Below, in pieces: positions 24,932-31,361 of a stretch of DNA of 49,688 bases. Both the position numbers and the translations under genes were made by a program. Source of the stretch: a virus; IMG/VR virus record IMGVR_UViG_3300036790_000126, positions 1-49,688 of that record. One strand, given 5' to 3'. Under the pieces are notes generated by a model. It saw only the letters and a list, made by a program, of their open reading frames with translations, did not search any database and was not told the DNA's origin. The first letter of the stretch is position 1, and the number at the start of each line of letters is the position of its first letter.

Positions 24932-25327
24932 ATGAGCGAGTGGATAACGATCAAACCGGGCGATCCTCCGCCGAGCTGCCAGCACTACCGCATCGACAAC
25001 GAGAATGGTCAGTGCGTTGCGTGCGGGGAGCAGATGGTCGCCCGAACTGTGGAGGCTAAGACGGTGCTATCGGCCCCGAATGCCGCCCCTTGTCGTGACC
25101 CGAACCACCTGGCAGCCATGGAGCGTGGCGAGGACTTCGAGTGCTCACATCCCTACGTTCCTGATGTGCGTCGGCAGAAGACTGTCGTCATCGGTTACGA
25201 CGTCACCTATGAGTGTGGGCGGTGCGGCAACAACGGCACTCGTTTCGAGTCTGGCCGAGAGCCTGTCTGGGATTGCGGGCATGCCCACCGCGGCGACAGA
25301 GTTCCAGTTGATTCGACCTCCGCGTGA
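24932..25327 (+). CDS. Double Zn-ribbon protein
   Basis: 131 residues. CQHYRIDNENGQCVACGEQM near the N-terminus and CGRCGNNGTRFE plus DCGHAH near the end give two likely metal sites. The start is set by repeat family 1 at 24916-24938. May bind nucleic acid or host protein; unknown. Confidence 0.7.
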   Translation: MSEWITIKPGDPPPSCQHYRIDNENGQCVACGEQMVARTVEAKTVLSAPNAAPCRDPNHLAAMERGEDFECSHPYVPDVRRQKTVVIGYDVTYECGRCGNNGTRFESGREPVWDCGHAHRGDRVPVDSTSA

Positions 25328-25352
25328 CTGTAAGGAAGTGGGTAGGTAAACG

Positions 25353-25583
25353 GTGATGCTTGAAGATCTCGAGAAGCTGCGAGACATGCCGGTGATCCGG
25401 ATGGACAATGCCGTCTTCGGCGTCCTTGCTTCCAACGCACACAACTTCTTCCAGTTCACGCCCCATGAGGATGGCGGCTGGGCAGGCGGAATTATGAAGA
25501 CCACCAACGGCCTCGTATATCGGGTTGCCCGGGTGGTTCCCGAATATGGCGAGGATTACTGGCTGCTCCAATGGCCCGACTAG
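25353..25583 (+). CDS. Small protein of unknown function
   Basis: 76 residues from GTG 25353 or ATG 25356, placed by repeat family 1. It has a beta-rich pattern (AGGIMKTTNGLVYRVARVVP) with an acidic helix first. No known motif. Confidence 0.65.
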   Translation: MMLEDLEKLRDMPVIRMDNAVFGVLASNAHNFFQFTPHEDGGWAGGIMKTTNGLVYRVARVVPEYGEDYWLLQWPD

Positions 25584-25602
25584 CGAAGTGGGTAGGCAAA
25601 CG

Positions 25603-25758
25603 ATGAGCGACGGAGACTGGTGGTCGCGAGAGGAAGAGCTTGAGGAGCAGGAACGCTGTGACCTCTGGCATTGGAACAACGGCCTTGAGATGTGCGACAA
25701 AGACGAATGCACGCACTTAAACCACAGGCAGGCAAGAGATGATCACCATCCGGTGTGA
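25603..25758 (+). CDS. Small acidic Cys/His protein
   Basis: 51 residues (MSDGDWWSREEELEEQERCD start) with C/H pairs (LEMCDKDECTHLNH) fitting one zinc. The start is set by repeat family 1. It overlaps the next gene by 20 bases in another frame. Confidence 0.6.
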   Translation: MSDGDWWSREEELEEQERCDLWHWNNGLEMCDKDECTHLNHRQARDDHHPV

Positions 25759-25918
25759 CTATGTGGACGCGAATTTCCGGCTCTGCTCAGCAGAGCTGTC
25801 GGGGCTGGCATTCAACGCCAAGCCAGCCAGCTGGACCGTAATCGAATGCAACCACGGCGATCACCGGGATTACTGCCCAGAACACGGCGTGATTGTGCGA
25901 GGCCAAGGGAGTGGGTAG
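25739..25918 (+). CDS. 59-residue Cys/His-rich protein
   Basis: Starts at ATG 25739 (MITIRCDYVDANFRLCSAEL) with CNHGDHRDYCPEHG near the end, a likely zinc site. The stop TAG lies inside repeat copy five. It is just under common length cut-offs; the Cys/His spacing supports it as a real gene. Confidence 0.62.
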   Translation: MITIRCDYVDANFRLCSAELSGLAFNAKPASWTVIECNHGDHRDYCPEHGVIVRGQGSG

Positions 25919-25925
25919 GCAAACG

Positions 25926-26093
25926 ATGAGCGACTGGATATGGGTAGGAATGATGCTGCTGATGGGCGTGATGGGGCTCGTCATCGGGATCACGCTGCCG
26001 CCTGTAGATGAGTGGCCTGTTGGAGCGCAGGCATTTTGGCGCGGCTTCACTCGTGGATTCACCTTCGGCACGATTCACAGGAGACACAGATGA
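25926..26093 (+). CDS. Small membrane protein
   Basis: 55 residues from ATG 25926 (repeat family 1). MSDWIWVGMMLLMGVMGLVI is a TM segment, followed by a short basic cytoplasmic tail GTIHRRHR. It overlaps the next ATG by 4 bases. Possible superinfection-exclusion or membrane regulator; unproven. Confidence 0.65.
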   Translation: MSDWIWVGMMLLMGVMGLVIGITLPPVDEWPVGAQAFWRGFTRGFTFGTIHRRHR

Positions 26094-26287
26094 GCGACAT
26101 CTATGGGATGAAGGACTGGTCTCACGAGGAGCAGGTGAAGCACATCATGTCGGTCTCGGCGGCGTATCCTCCGGGCACGAAACCGCCGTTCGATTGGTTC
26201 GGCTTCTGGATGTACACCGTCGCGGCGTTCGCGGTGATCGGCGCTGTTGCGGTGTTGGCCGGTATCGCGTACCTGCTGGGTGGGTAA
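26090..26287 (+). CDS. Small membrane protein
   Basis: 65 residues with a C-terminal TM (FWMYTVAAFAVIGAVAVLAG) and an amphipathic N-terminus. The ribosome site is CAGGAGACACAG. Paired with the membrane protein before it. Confidence 0.68.
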   Translation: MSDIYGMKDWSHEEQVKHIMSVSAAYPPGTKPPFDWFGFWMYTVAAFAVIGAVAVLAGIAYLLGG

Positions 26288-26295
26288 GGCAATCA

Positions 26296-26565
26296 ATGAG
26301 CGATGCCGTCTTTTGCTACATGCTATTGGGGATATTTAGCGTTTCCCTCATCCATATCTCCACCGAAATAGTTGTGGAGATACGAGCTGCCCGCCGTTCG
26401 CGAACTTGTCCGGTGAGCAACCCCCGCGGCGAATCGTCGGCGTGCTGCCCGCATTGCTTCGAGATGTTCGCTATCAATGTTCTCGACCCGCCCGATGGTT
26501 ACACGGCATCAGGCGAATGCCCCCGTTGCGGGAAGCGTATCCGCGTAGAAGTCACTGATGCCTAA
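26296..26565 (+). CDS. Membrane-anchored Zn-ribbon protein
   Basis: 89 residues. An N-terminal hydrophobic helix (VFCYMLLGIFSVSLIHI) is followed by a ribbon with CCPHCFEMF and CPRCGKRI. The ATG is at the degenerate sixth repeat copy. It overlaps the next gene by 8 bases. Confidence 0.65.
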   Translation: MSDAVFCYMLLGIFSVSLIHISTEIVVEIRAARRSRTCPVSNPRGESSACCPHCFEMFAINVLDPPDGYTASGECPRCGKRIRVEVTDA

Positions 26566-26848
26566 GCGCCGATCACCTGGTGACGGCGGATTGTGGAAGG
26601 ACCACGACCGCGACCTCTGGATCGGATCAGTCGAGATCCCCTCTACGGATGGCAAGCGGCGCCAGAAGCGTGTTGCCTCGAAGAACCGCAACGAAGCCAT
26701 CCGCAAGCTGAAGGAACTACGCAAGGAAGTCGACGCCGGCCATATCGCGGTGACCGGTAGGACAACGGTGGAAGCGGCGACACTGGACGATGTTCGACGG
26801 GTTATCCGCGAGGAGCTGGACGCCCGTTTCGGTCCTGAACCGTCATAG
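26558..26848 (+). CDS. AP2-like DNA-binding protein (integrase-arm-like)
   Basis: 96 residues with LWKDHDRDLWIGSVEIPS, GKRRQKRVASKNRNEA and a helix RKLKELRKEVDAGHI. This is the pattern of the N-terminal AP2/arm-binding domain of phage tyrosine integrases (G-x-W-x-x-G-KRRQK-KKEA). No catalytic domain follows. It may bind attachment-site arms or act as a free-standing regulator, near the real integrase at 27520-28389. Confidence 0.62.
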   Translation: MPKRRSPGDGGLWKDHDRDLWIGSVEIPSTDGKRRQKRVASKNRNEAIRKLKELRKEVDAGHIAVTGRTTVEAATLDDVRRVIREELDARFGPEPS

Positions 26849-26857
26849 TGCAGGCGT

Positions 26858-27289
26858 TCATATCATCGCCAACTGTTCTCCTGAGCCCCCGTTATTTTTG
26901 AGGACATTGCACCGCAGATGTGCACACTGCACATTCGCATAGGTATGGGTACCTCCGCGACTGAGCGGGATGACATGGTCCAAGCTGGCGCAGAGAGGGT
27001 TCGGGTATCGCAGCGCGCGGTCCACCTTCTCATGGCAAAGCCCGCATCGCCACTTGTCGCGCCAATAAACGCGCAACGGCTCGACGGCATCGCACTGCGT
27101 CTCCGGCGTAAGCCCGAGAGCCGACGCTAGCCGACGCAACTCGTAGGCGCGTTGTTTACAAGGGGGACCGCAATATCGGCGCGGACGCCCGGTCTTCTCC
27201 AGCTTTGGGCACTCGCGGCCGCACCAAAGGCAGGAGGGAATCTGGTCTTTAGCTAGAAATAATACAGTTTGCGGTGGCTTAGCTGTCAC
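26858..27289 (-). CDS. HNH endonuclease with N-terminal Zn ribbon
   Basis: 143 residues from GTG 27289, which overlaps the previous gene by 11 bases; the longer frame would overlie that gene. The N-terminus has CLWCGRECPKLE and RRYCGPPCKQRAY. The C-terminus has CGLCHEKVD and SLDHVIPLSRGGTHTYANVQ followed by HLRCNVLKN, a classic HNH. It lies left of integrase and may be a homing-type nuclease. Confidence 0.82.
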   Translation of the reverse strand: MTAKPPQTVLFLAKDQIPSCLWCGRECPKLEKTGRPRRYCGPPCKQRAYELRRLASALGLTPETQCDAVEPLRVYWRDKWRCGLCHEKVDRALRYPNPLCASLDHVIPLSRGGTHTYANVQCAHLRCNVLKNNGGSGEQLAMI

Positions 27290-27467
27290 GTGACGAAACT
27301 CCCCGGGTACGTCCACGATGCTCAGGACAGAAATGCCCGGCGCTGCTGATCGCCCAGCCATTGCGTCGCGCCACCGCAGTAACGCATGCCCGCGTGGCCT
27401 CGCGTCCTTCGCAACGCACTTCCTCGTCGCAGACATCGCAACGGACGCCCGTTACCTTAAAGAACAC
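27279..27467 (-). CDS. Small Zn-finger protein
   Basis: 62 residues from GTG 27467 (VRCDVCDEEVRCEGREATRA and HFCPEHR). Cys/His pairs suggest a zinc fold seen in small mycobacterial-phage proteins. The start codon lies 7 bases after a TATAAT box, so the mRNA is probably leaderless. Confidence 0.7.
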   Translation of the reverse strand: MFFKVTGVRCDVCDEEVRCEGREATRACVTAVARRNGWAISSAGHFCPEHRGRTRGVSSRDS

Positions 27468-27485
27468 ACACTAATTATAGTATAA
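27467..27485 (-). promoter_or_regulatory. Leftward promoter with TATAAT box
   Basis: TATAAT (complement of 27474-27479) lies 7 bases before GTG 27467 in an AT-rich island. It should drive the Zn-finger/HNH pair left of integrase. No good -35 was seen. Confidence 0.6.
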
Positions 27486-27519
27486 ATCAGAGCATAAGAA
27501 GTGCTGCCGCGGATCCTTT

Positions 27520-28389
27520 TTACGCCGCCCCACCGTGGCTGGCTGCAGCTTCGGCTACCGCGCGGATTTCCCTAGCAGCAACCGCTGTGTAGCGCTGTGT
27601 CGTCGCCACCGATGCGTGCCCTAGAGCTTCCTGGACTGCTCGCAGATTCCCGGTACCCGCATAGCCTCGGGTGGCGAAGCGGTGCCGAAGTTTATGCATC
27701 GACCAGCCGGGCGGCATCACCTTACTGACGAGGTGCCCGACCCGGTCGGGGCTGATGTGTCCGTCGATCTTGCCGGGGAACAGAAACCCTCCGAACGGGG
27801 ACGCCTTGGCGAGTTCGGCAGCGAGGGTGACGGTGATCGGCACGACCCGCTGTTTGTTGCCTTTGCCGTGGACGATCAGTTCGGCTCCGTCGATGCCGTT
27901 GACCAGATCATCGCTGTGTACGCAGGCGACCTCAGCGCGGCGTAACCCTGCTTCACAGGCTAGGCGCGCCATCAGGCGGGTGCGTTCGTCGGCCGTCGCC
28001 AGGATTTGGCGCCACATGTCATCGGTCGCGGGCCGCGGTGCCCCGATCGCGGCCCGCACAGATGGGAGAGTGAGTGTCGGGTCGGCATCGACCACCCCGG
28101 ATATGGCGCACCAGCGGTAGAATGATCCCAGGCTGGCCCGCAGACCTCGTCGGTGTTCAATCGAATACTGCGGACGCCCGAGAACAGCCAATAGGTCGTC
28201 GCCCGTTACATCACGGGGATGGTCGGTCCCGATGCGACGGGCTACTGCGCGGACGTGGGAGCGCCGTGTTCGCTGTGTCGCCTGGGATGTTCCGGCGGCG
28301 ATCAACCAAGTCATCCACCCGGTGACGGCGGTATCCCAAGCATATGGTAGAGAGTAAGAAAGACTATGTAATTGCCCCATGGGGTGCAT
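27520..28389 (-). CDS. int: Tyrosine integrase
   Basis: 289 residues from ATG 28389 (GGAGAG site); an upstream ATG at 28419 is less favoured. An N-terminal SAM-like domain is followed by the catalytic domain: CEAGLRRAEV (Arg), HGKGNKQRVVP (Lys), HKLRHRFATR (His-x-x-Arg), LGHASVATTQRY (His, Tyr). It catalyses attP-attB recombination. The C-terminus ends SHGGAA; a di-alanine tail is the kind of ClpXP-type degradation tag reported for Int in integration-dependent immunity phages. Confidence 0.92.
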   Translation of the reverse strand: MHPMGQLHSLSYSLPYAWDTAVTGWMTWLIAAGTSQATQRTRRSHVRAVARRIGTDHPRDVTGDDLLAVLGRPQYSIEHRRGLRASLGSFYRWCAISGVVDADPTLTLPSVRAAIGAPRPATDDMWRQILATADERTRLMARLACEAGLRRAEVACVHSDDLVNGIDGAELIVHGKGNKQRVVPITVTLAAELAKASPFGGFLFPGKIDGHISPDRVGHLVSKVMPPGWSMHKLRHRFATRGYAGTGNLRAVQEALGHASVATTQRYTAVAAREIRAVAEAAASHGGAA

Positions 28390-28544
28390 GTTTACTCTCC
28401 GGTAACTTAGATGGTGCATTCATTCAGGTGATTGCCAGCCCCAATACAACGCTTTGGCAGGTTCGCGTTCAGTAATTCCTCCCCGCCTCTCGGGGACCAA
28501 CCTCTAATCAACAGATTACAGGTTTGTAATTCACAGCGGGCGCA
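28390..28544 (-). other. int-rep gap with small palindrome
   Basis: 155 bases without a clear gene. They contain ATTACA-GGTT-TGTAAT (28515-28530), a perfect six-base palindrome, overlapping GATTACAGGTTT (28514-28525), which recurs at 28632-28643. Possibly integrase arm or core binding sites. Confidence 0.5.
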
Positions 28545-29039
28545 TCACGCTGCCATAGGCACCCCGTACGGTAGAGTCGCGCTCAGTCCCCTGTAGCTCA
28601 ATCTGGCAGAGCATTCGGCTGTTAACCGAAGGATTACAGGTTTCTCTAGACCCTCAGTTGGACCGATCTGGCGGGTAGCTTCCTCGTTGAGAGAGCCGTC
28701 TTCCTCCATGACGAGGATGCGTGCGCGGCGCGGGATGTCGATTATTCGATCATTAGACGGGGACGCTTCTTTCTCCGCATCCCCTTGCGGAGGGTGAGGC
28801 ATCGCGTCGCCACCTTCAATCCAACTGAGCGGGACCGAACAGTGGAAGGCCCACGCGCGCAGGGTAATCCTGCGGGGGGCGACGCGGCCGAGTTCGGCGT
28901 TGCCGATGGTGTTGCGCGAGACTCCTATGAGCTCGGCGAGTTCCTCTTGCTCGTAGCCGGCGAATTCACGGGCTATGCGCAGGCGGTGGCGTAGCAGCAC
29001 TGGCGGGATCTGACCCGCCTCATATGCACTGGTTGTCAT
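28545..29039 (-). CDS. Immunity repressor with attP core in its 3' end
   Basis: 164 residues. A Cro/C1-type helix-turn-helix at about residues 17-60 (RLRIAREFAGYEQEELAELI, VSRNTIGNAELGRV) is followed by a dimer or linker region. Residues 133-151 (KPVILRLTAECSARLSYRG) are simply the antisense of a tRNA-Asn segment, and the tail LSATLPYGVPMAA ends in AA. After integration at tRNA-Asn the last 13 residues would be replaced by host-encoded sequence. This matches the BPs-type system, where loss of a C-terminal degradation tag stabilises Rep. Confidence 0.85.
   Translation of the reverse strand: MTTSAYEAGQIPPVLLRHRLRIAREFAGYEQEELAELIGVSRNTIGNAELGRVAPRRITLRAWAFHCSVPLSWIEGGDAMPHPPQGDAEKEASPSNDRIIDIPRRARILVMEEDGSLNEEATRQIGPTEGLEKPVILRLTAECSARLSYRGLSATLPYGVPMAA
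28587..28643 (+). other. attP: Probable attP core: 5' part of tRNA-Asn (GTT)
   Basis: TCCCCTG, the D-arm GCTC...GAGC, the anticodon arm TTCGG-CTGTTAA-CCGAA (anticodon 28621-28623) and the T-stem start ACAGGTT follow tRNA-Asn up to the T-loop. After 28643 the match ends and no 3' acceptor strand is present, so it is not a working tRNA gene. It lies inside the repressor gene beside int, where an attP core is expected. A TAGAGT box 10-15 bases upstream could serve as a promoter for the rebuilt tRNA. Confidence 0.8.
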
Positions 29040-29165
29040 GAGCAGACTTTATGCGCAGTCGCGCAACTTGGCAAGATATCCACAAGTTATCCCCATGTGA
29101 ACAATTAAGCAACACGCCGGTATTTGGCTCTTGCACAACTACGCGAACAGCACTACTTTGTGCTC
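29040..29165. promoter_or_regulatory. Divergent rep / cro-like promoters with two operators
   Basis: Leftward: TTGCCA (complement of 29069-29074), 17 bp, TAAAGT (29046-29051), 6 bases before the rep ATG. Rightward: TTGCAC (29131-29136), 17 bp, TACTTT (29154-29159), 6 bases before ATG 29166. Both are therefore probably leaderless. A likely operator 29051-29066 reads TTGCGCGACTGCGCAT on the minus strand and lies between the rep -35 and -10. TTGCACAACTACGCGA at 29131-29146 aligns with it across the rightward -35. Rep may repress both. Confidence 0.7.
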
Positions 29166-29360
29166 ATGCCCAATCTTGCGCCGATCTCGGCGACTGAAGC
29201 AGCATCCCAAACCGGAGTCCCCAAGCGCACCATCCTCTGGGCCATCCGCGCCGGGAAACTCAAAGCAAACAAGCTCGGCGATGGCGCTACCAGCGCTTAT
29301 CTGATTCAGCAGAGTGACCTCGATCAGTACATGGAACAGCGCGCACGGGAGTCGGCATGA
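29166..29360 (+). CDS. Cro/Xis-like HTH protein
   Basis: 64 residues from ATG 29166 (a longer in-frame start at 29124 would lie in the promoter). ISATEAASQTGVPKRTILWA and the following IRAGKLKANKLGDG...DLDQYM form a MerR/excisionase-type winged HTH. It is divergent from rep, the place of cro in mycobacteriophage switches. It could act as Cro, Xis or both. ATGA overlap with the next gene. Confidence 0.78.
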   Translation: MPNLAPISATEAASQTGVPKRTILWAIRAGKLKANKLGDGATSAYLIQQSDLDQYMEQRARESA

Positions 29361-29785
29361 TCGGCCAGCTCCCTGAGCGCATGCAGAACAAGATCGTGCT
29401 GGAGCCGTGCCTGATCCCAGGCCTTGATCCTGTCTGCTGGACATGGACCGCCGCCGTCACCAGTAAGGGATATGGGAGCACCTGCCATCAGGGGCATTCC
29501 GTGTCCACCCATCGGCTCGCCTACGAATTGCTGATCGGCCCGATTCTTGACGGTCTACAGATCGACCATCTGTGCCGCAATACGCGTTGCTGTAACCCTG
29601 CACACCTGGAGCCGGTCACCGCGCGGGTGAACATGCAGCGCGCACGCGCCGTCACAGTGTGTACCCGCGGCCATGAGTACACACCTGAGAACACGATCTG
29701 GAAGAAGCACGGCACTCGGCGCAACTGCCGCACGTGCGTAAATCAGTGGCAGCGTGACTACCGCAGTCTGACGACTGCGTCATGA
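29357..29785 (+). CDS. HNH endonuclease (HNH_3 type)
   Basis: 142 residues with CWTWTAAVTSKGYG, HRLAYELLIGPILDGLQIDH, LCRNTRCCNPAHLEPVTARV and a C-terminal CTRGHEYTPENT ribbon. This is the usual layout of homing-type HNH nucleases in mycobacteriophages. Coupled to the cro-like gene. Confidence 0.85.
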   Translation: MIGQLPERMQNKIVLEPCLIPGLDPVCWTWTAAVTSKGYGSTCHQGHSVSTHRLAYELLIGPILDGLQIDHLCRNTRCCNPAHLEPVTARVNMQRARAVTVCTRGHEYTPENTIWKKHGTRRNCRTCVNQWQRDYRSLTTAS

Positions 29786-29844
29786 CCTTAGTTTCTCCCC
29801 CCACCACCAACGGATTGTTAGCTGTCCTAAGCGGGCGGTCGTGA
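29782..29844 (+). CDS. 20-residue peptide frame
   Basis: MTLVSPPTTNGLLAVLSGRS starts in an ATGA overlap and ends in a GTGA overlap with the next gene. Only the double coupling supports it. Confidence 0.35.
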   Translation: MTLVSPPTTNGLLAVLSGRS

Positions 29845-29924
29845 GCACGGGTGTGGCTGTCGCCATGATCATCGTTTCTCTGGCTGGCCTGTCGGTGATG
29901 TTGCTGTGGGAGTGGATGCTATGA
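29841..29924 (+). CDS. 27-residue single-TM peptide
   Basis: From a GTG; almost wholly hydrophobic (VAVAMIIVSLAGLSVMLLWE). Overlaps both neighbours by 4 bases. A membrane peptide of unknown role. Confidence 0.5.
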   Translation: MSTGVAVAMIIVSLAGLSVMLLWEWML

Positions 29925-30085
29925 CCCACAACCGGTTCGGGAGTTGCTGCGATCGCTGCGGACACAGCTACCTTGCACGCGCCTTCCCCCACCATCTTTG
30001 TCCCACTTGCTTTCTCGGCTCACTGCCATCAGATCAGCGCGGCCGGCTACTCGGGCATCTAGAAAAGACAGGGCAACGGATATGA
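29921..30085 (+). CDS. 54-residue Zn-ribbon protein
   Basis: MTHNRFGSCCDRCGHSYLAR start and LCPTCFLGSL give two Cys pairs 19-20 residues apart, a clear zinc ribbon, then a basic tail. Starts and ends in ATGA overlaps. Confidence 0.68.
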   Translation: MTHNRFGSCCDRCGHSYLARAFPHHLCPTCFLGSLPSDQRGRLLGHLEKTGQRI

Positions 30086-30345
30086 CCTTCGACCACAACG
30101 GCTGCGGCGAGTATCCGCCGCTGACGTCCACGGATTTCCCTTTACCTGCCCCCGGGGTTGTTGATGCCCTCTCGCCAGCGCTGTCCCACCCCGGGGGCGG
30201 CTCCGAAGCCCTAGCGGCTTTGGAGTCGCTGCGCGCCGACAACATCCGGCTTGTTCTCGAACTCGCCGCAACCCAGGCCCAACGCGACACCGCCCTCGCC
30301 GAATGCGCTTACTACCGCACCCACTACACGCGAACAGGTTGGTGA
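30082..30345 (+). CDS. Small early protein with C-terminal coiled coil
   Basis: 87 residues: Pro-rich N-terminus, then a leucine-patterned coiled coil (SLRADNIRLVLELAATQAQR). Starts in an ATGA overlap. Similar small genes are widespread in mycobacteriophages; function unknown. Confidence 0.68.
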   Translation: MTFDHNGCGEYPPLTSTDFPLPAPGVVDALSPALSHPGGGSEALAALESLRADNIRLVLELAATQAQRDTALAECAYYRTHYTRTGW

Positions 30346-30833
30346 AAGCCGTGAAATCCCTTCTGCAAGCTATGGCTTGGTACGCCGACACCGTCCTACA
30401 AATCTGTTGGCCGCTGGAGGCTGAACCGTCCTTGGATGACGTGGGCGCGCAGCAGGACGCCGACCAGGAAGCTGAAGAGGAAGTCGGTGTGGGTGGGCGT
30501 GTGGGTCGTGAGGATGTGTGGCCCGAGCAGCAGGACCCCGTCGACCACCTCATTGCGCTCGTTGAGGATATCCGCAACATTATCCAGTCTTCCGCTGCTC
30601 CCTCGGTGGCGGATGGTCCCGGCTCAGTCGCGCCCCCGGCTGAGCCGGGACACCCAATCCATGTACGTGCGTTCCACACGGTGCCTCCCAATTATCGGGT
30701 GCGCGCACTAGCGGTGGCGGCTACGGGACTCGAGTCGTGGATCGCCGGAAAGCCCTGCGTCAACGCCGCCTATTACCGCGAGGCGGTCGGACTTCTCGAC
30801 AGCATGTCTGGCGCCGTAGTCACCGACAAGTAA
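30342..30833 (+). CDS. Early protein of unknown function
   Basis: 163 residues from GTG 30342 (GTGA overlap). An acidic region (DVGAQQDADQEAEEEVG) is followed by a C-terminal helix pair LAVAATGLESWIAGKPCVNA. No known domain recognised. Confidence 0.65.
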   Translation: MKAVKSLLQAMAWYADTVLQICWPLEAEPSLDDVGAQQDADQEAEEEVGVGGRVGREDVWPEQQDPVDHLIALVEDIRNIIQSSAAPSVADGPGSVAPPAEPGHPIHVRAFHTVPPNYRVRALAVAATGLESWIAGKPCVNAAYYREAVGLLDSMSGAVVTDK

Positions 30834-30840
30834 AAGAAAC

Positions 30841-30867
30841 GGCCCCCACCGTGCAGTGGTGAGGGCC
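30841..30867 (+). terminator. Hairpin after early block
   Basis: GGCCCCCACC and GGTGAGGGCC form a 10-bp stem with one mismatch around GTGCAGT. No U-run follows, so it may be a weak mycobacterial terminator or an RNA processing hairpin. Confidence 0.5.
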
Positions 30868-30891
30868 AACAACAGGAAGGCCGGATTCCCG

Positions 30892-31062
30892 ATGTCTCAC
30901 GAAATCTTACCAAGCGAAGTACTCCCGGTGCGGGAGGTGGATGACCAAGCCGAGTTCGACGCTGACCTCGCCTACCTCAAAGGGCTGGCTGGGGCGATCT
31001 TCGAACACGCGACACCCCACGCCCTGGTGCGGATCGCAGCATTCGACGGTGCCCGCAAGTGA
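30892..31062 (+). CDS. Small acidic protein
   Basis: 56 residues from ATG 30892, with an AGGAAGGCC site. Acidic and helical (DDQAEFDADLAYLKGLAGAI). Overlaps the next GTG. Unknown function. Confidence 0.65.
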   Translation: MSHEILPSEVLPVREVDDQAEFDADLAYLKGLAGAIFEHATPHALVRIAAFDGARK

Positions 31063-31361
31063 CCCGCTACATCTTGTGGGGCATGGTCATCGGACTGGTC
31101 ATCGGGGGTTCGGGATGGTTGTCCGCCCAGGCTGACGCTGCCACCATCCAACACCCCTCCATCTGTACGGCTTTCGACAAGGCCCCCACGTTCGCTTCGG
31201 TGAATCAGGTGATGCAGTCGCTGCTCGACAACGGCCACGACGTGAAGCAGGCGGCTGAACTGGTAGTTCACACGGTTGAATCCCGTTGTCCTCAGCATCT
31301 TTCCCTCCTTCACGCGTATGTGGATGCCGGCGTGTTCCTGTACCCGGAACTCACACGATGA
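31059..31361 (+). CDS. Secreted DUF732-like protein
   Basis: 100 residues from GTG 31059. A signal peptide of about 28 residues (ILWGMVIGLVIGGSGWLSAQ then ADA) is followed by a small helical domain. It has paired Cys (PSICTAFDKAP and SRCPQHL) and a LLDNGHDVKQAAELVVHTVE helix, typical of mycobacterial DUF732. One of three such proteins here. Secreted DUF732 proteins are common in mycobacteria but uncharacterised; here it sits among early genes and may alter the lysogen surface. Confidence 0.72.
   Translation: MTRYILWGMVIGLVIGGSGWLSAQADAATIQHPSICTAFDKAPTFASVNQVMQSLLDNGHDVKQAAELVVHTVESRCPQHLSLLHAYVDAGVFLYPELTR

Larger units (their letters stand above)
24698..26302 (+). repeat. Start-associated repeat family 1 (six copies)
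   Basis: Copies with consensus GTGGGTAGGNAAACGATG, often followed by AGCG, end in the start codon of six successive small genes: at 24698-24718, 24916-24938, 25337-25358, 25587-25609, 25910-25932 and a degenerate one at 26276-26302. Spacing to the start is constant and the surrounding genes are unrelated. This resembles the start-associated sequences of cluster K mycobacteriophages in placement but not in sequence. Confidence 0.88.

Noticed and set aside
26858-27436. Longer form of the HNH protein starting at 27436
   Set aside because: Its first 49 residues overlie the Cys-rich gene 27279-27467, which has a matching promoter; GTG 27289 gives a compact two-domain protein.
28587-28643. Functional phage tRNA-Asn gene
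   Set aside because: The T-loop, 3' T-stem and 3' acceptor strand are absent; the sequence diverges after 28643. Better explained as an attachment core.
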